Of a stretch of 6,665 bases of DNA, positions 6,364 to 6,665 are shown one piece after another (position 1 is the first letter of the stretch; every line of letters starts with the position of its first letter). Both the position numbers and the translations under genes were made by a program. Origin of the DNA: Flavobacterium sp. (GTDB lineage: Bacteria > Bacteroidota > Bacteroidia > Flavobacteriales > Flavobacteriaceae); NCBI GenBank assembly GCA_012032075.1, contig JAAURU010000212.1:1-6665 (forward strand), written 5' to 3'. Under the pieces are notes generated by a model. The model saw only the letters and a program-made list of their open reading frames with translations. It was not told the DNA's origin and did not search any database.

Positions 6364-6665
6364 TTATTTTTTGATTAAACCAAGTTCCACTAATCTTTCA
6401 TACAAAAACTCACCAGCGGTTATATCTTCATATAATTTTGGATTATTTTCATCGATACATTCTTCTAAACAATTTAATTTCATATCACCCACAGGATGCA
6501 TGAAGAATGGAATAGAAAATCTTGAACTTCCCCATAATTCTCTAGGAGGATTAACAACTTGATGAATGGTAGATTTTAACTTATTATTTGTATGACGAGA
6601 AAGCATATCACCTACATTAATCATTAATTCATCTGGTTGAGCCATTGCATCAATCCATTCTCCAC
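6364..6665 (-). CDS. Isopenicillin-N-synthase-family Fe(II)/2-oxoglutarate oxygenase, C-terminal part
   Basis: The gene enters from the right edge; about 99 C-terminal residues are present and the frame stays open to base 6665 (GEWIDAMAQPDELMINVGD...), so the Met at 6643-6645 is internal and not the start. The segment NVGDMLSRHTNNKLKSTIHQVVNPP carries the distal iron-binding His (in TIHQVV). SSRFSIPFF carries the Arg-x-Ser pair that binds the 2-oxoglutarate carboxylate. These are hallmarks of the IPNS / plant-type 2OG-Fe(II) oxygenase family, which hydroxylates or otherwise oxidises small molecules in the cytoplasm. The HxD iron ligands lie outside the window. Full-length bacterial members are about 310-320 residues, so roughly one third is seen. 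The tail (ITAGEFLYERLVELGLIKK) is intact, with stop TAA at 6364-6366. The substrate is unknown. Confidence 0.87.
   Translation of the reverse strand, partial: GEWIDAMAQPDELMINVGDMLSRHTNNKLKSTIHQVVNPPRELWGSSRFSIPFFMHPVGDMKLNCLEECIDENNPKLYEDITAGEFLYERLVELGLIKK

Noticed and set aside
6371..6562. Plus-strand open frame of 63 codons
   Set aside because: Antisense to the conserved C-terminus of the oxygenase, which has clear family motifs.
1..6665. CRISPR array, tRNA/rRNA, insertion sequence, toxin-antitoxin or phage-defence system
   Set aside because: No regularly spaced repeats, tRNA cloverleaf, transposase motifs or known defence domains were seen on either strand.

Overview
The window is AT-rich, tightly packed DNA that reads like a chromosomal piece from a Flavobacteriaceae member, most likely Flavobacterium or a close relative. 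The evidence is the very A/T-biased codon use, A-rich leaders without clear Shine-Dalgarno sites, and protein families familiar from that group (membrane transglutaminase-like protein, SUI1/YciH-like factor, IPNS-type oxygenase, MORN plus TonB-C proteins). The organism call is inference from sequence character; no rRNA or other marker is present.

Layout. Bases 1-897 (+ strand) hold a broken gene. Following the reading through about six compensating single-base frame changes gives a MORN-like plus TonB C-terminal-domain protein that enters from the left edge. It converges on a run of eight minus-strand genes filling the rest of the window. In transcription order (right to left) these are: the C-terminal part of an isopenicillin-N-synthase-family Fe(II)/2-oxoglutarate oxygenase (runs off the right edge); a SUI1/eIF1-like translation factor; a nucleoside (uridine-type) phosphorylase; a VOC/glyoxalase-fold protein that starts with TTG; a RimJ/RimL-type GNAT acetyltransferase; a predicted glycoside-hydrolase-like lipoprotein broken by two -1 frameshifts; a periplasmic-binding-protein-like protein with no signal peptide; and a membrane-anchored transglutaminase-like protein.

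From the phosphorylase to the transglutaminase the gaps are only 21-46 bp, so co-transcription is plausible. The two larger gaps carry structure. A 15-bp hairpin with a T-tract (6291-6342) follows the oxygenase gene and could be its terminator. A dyad and direct-repeat cluster (5868-5926) lies just upstream of the phosphorylase and is the best candidate for a control region.

No mobile element, CRISPR array, tRNA, rRNA or defence system is visible. The points most worth a second look are the two frameshifted genes (real decay or homopolymer sequencing error), the orphan cytoplasmic binding-protein-like gene with no transporter partners, and the two structured intergenic regions. I see no convincing evidence for a wholly new multi-gene system.
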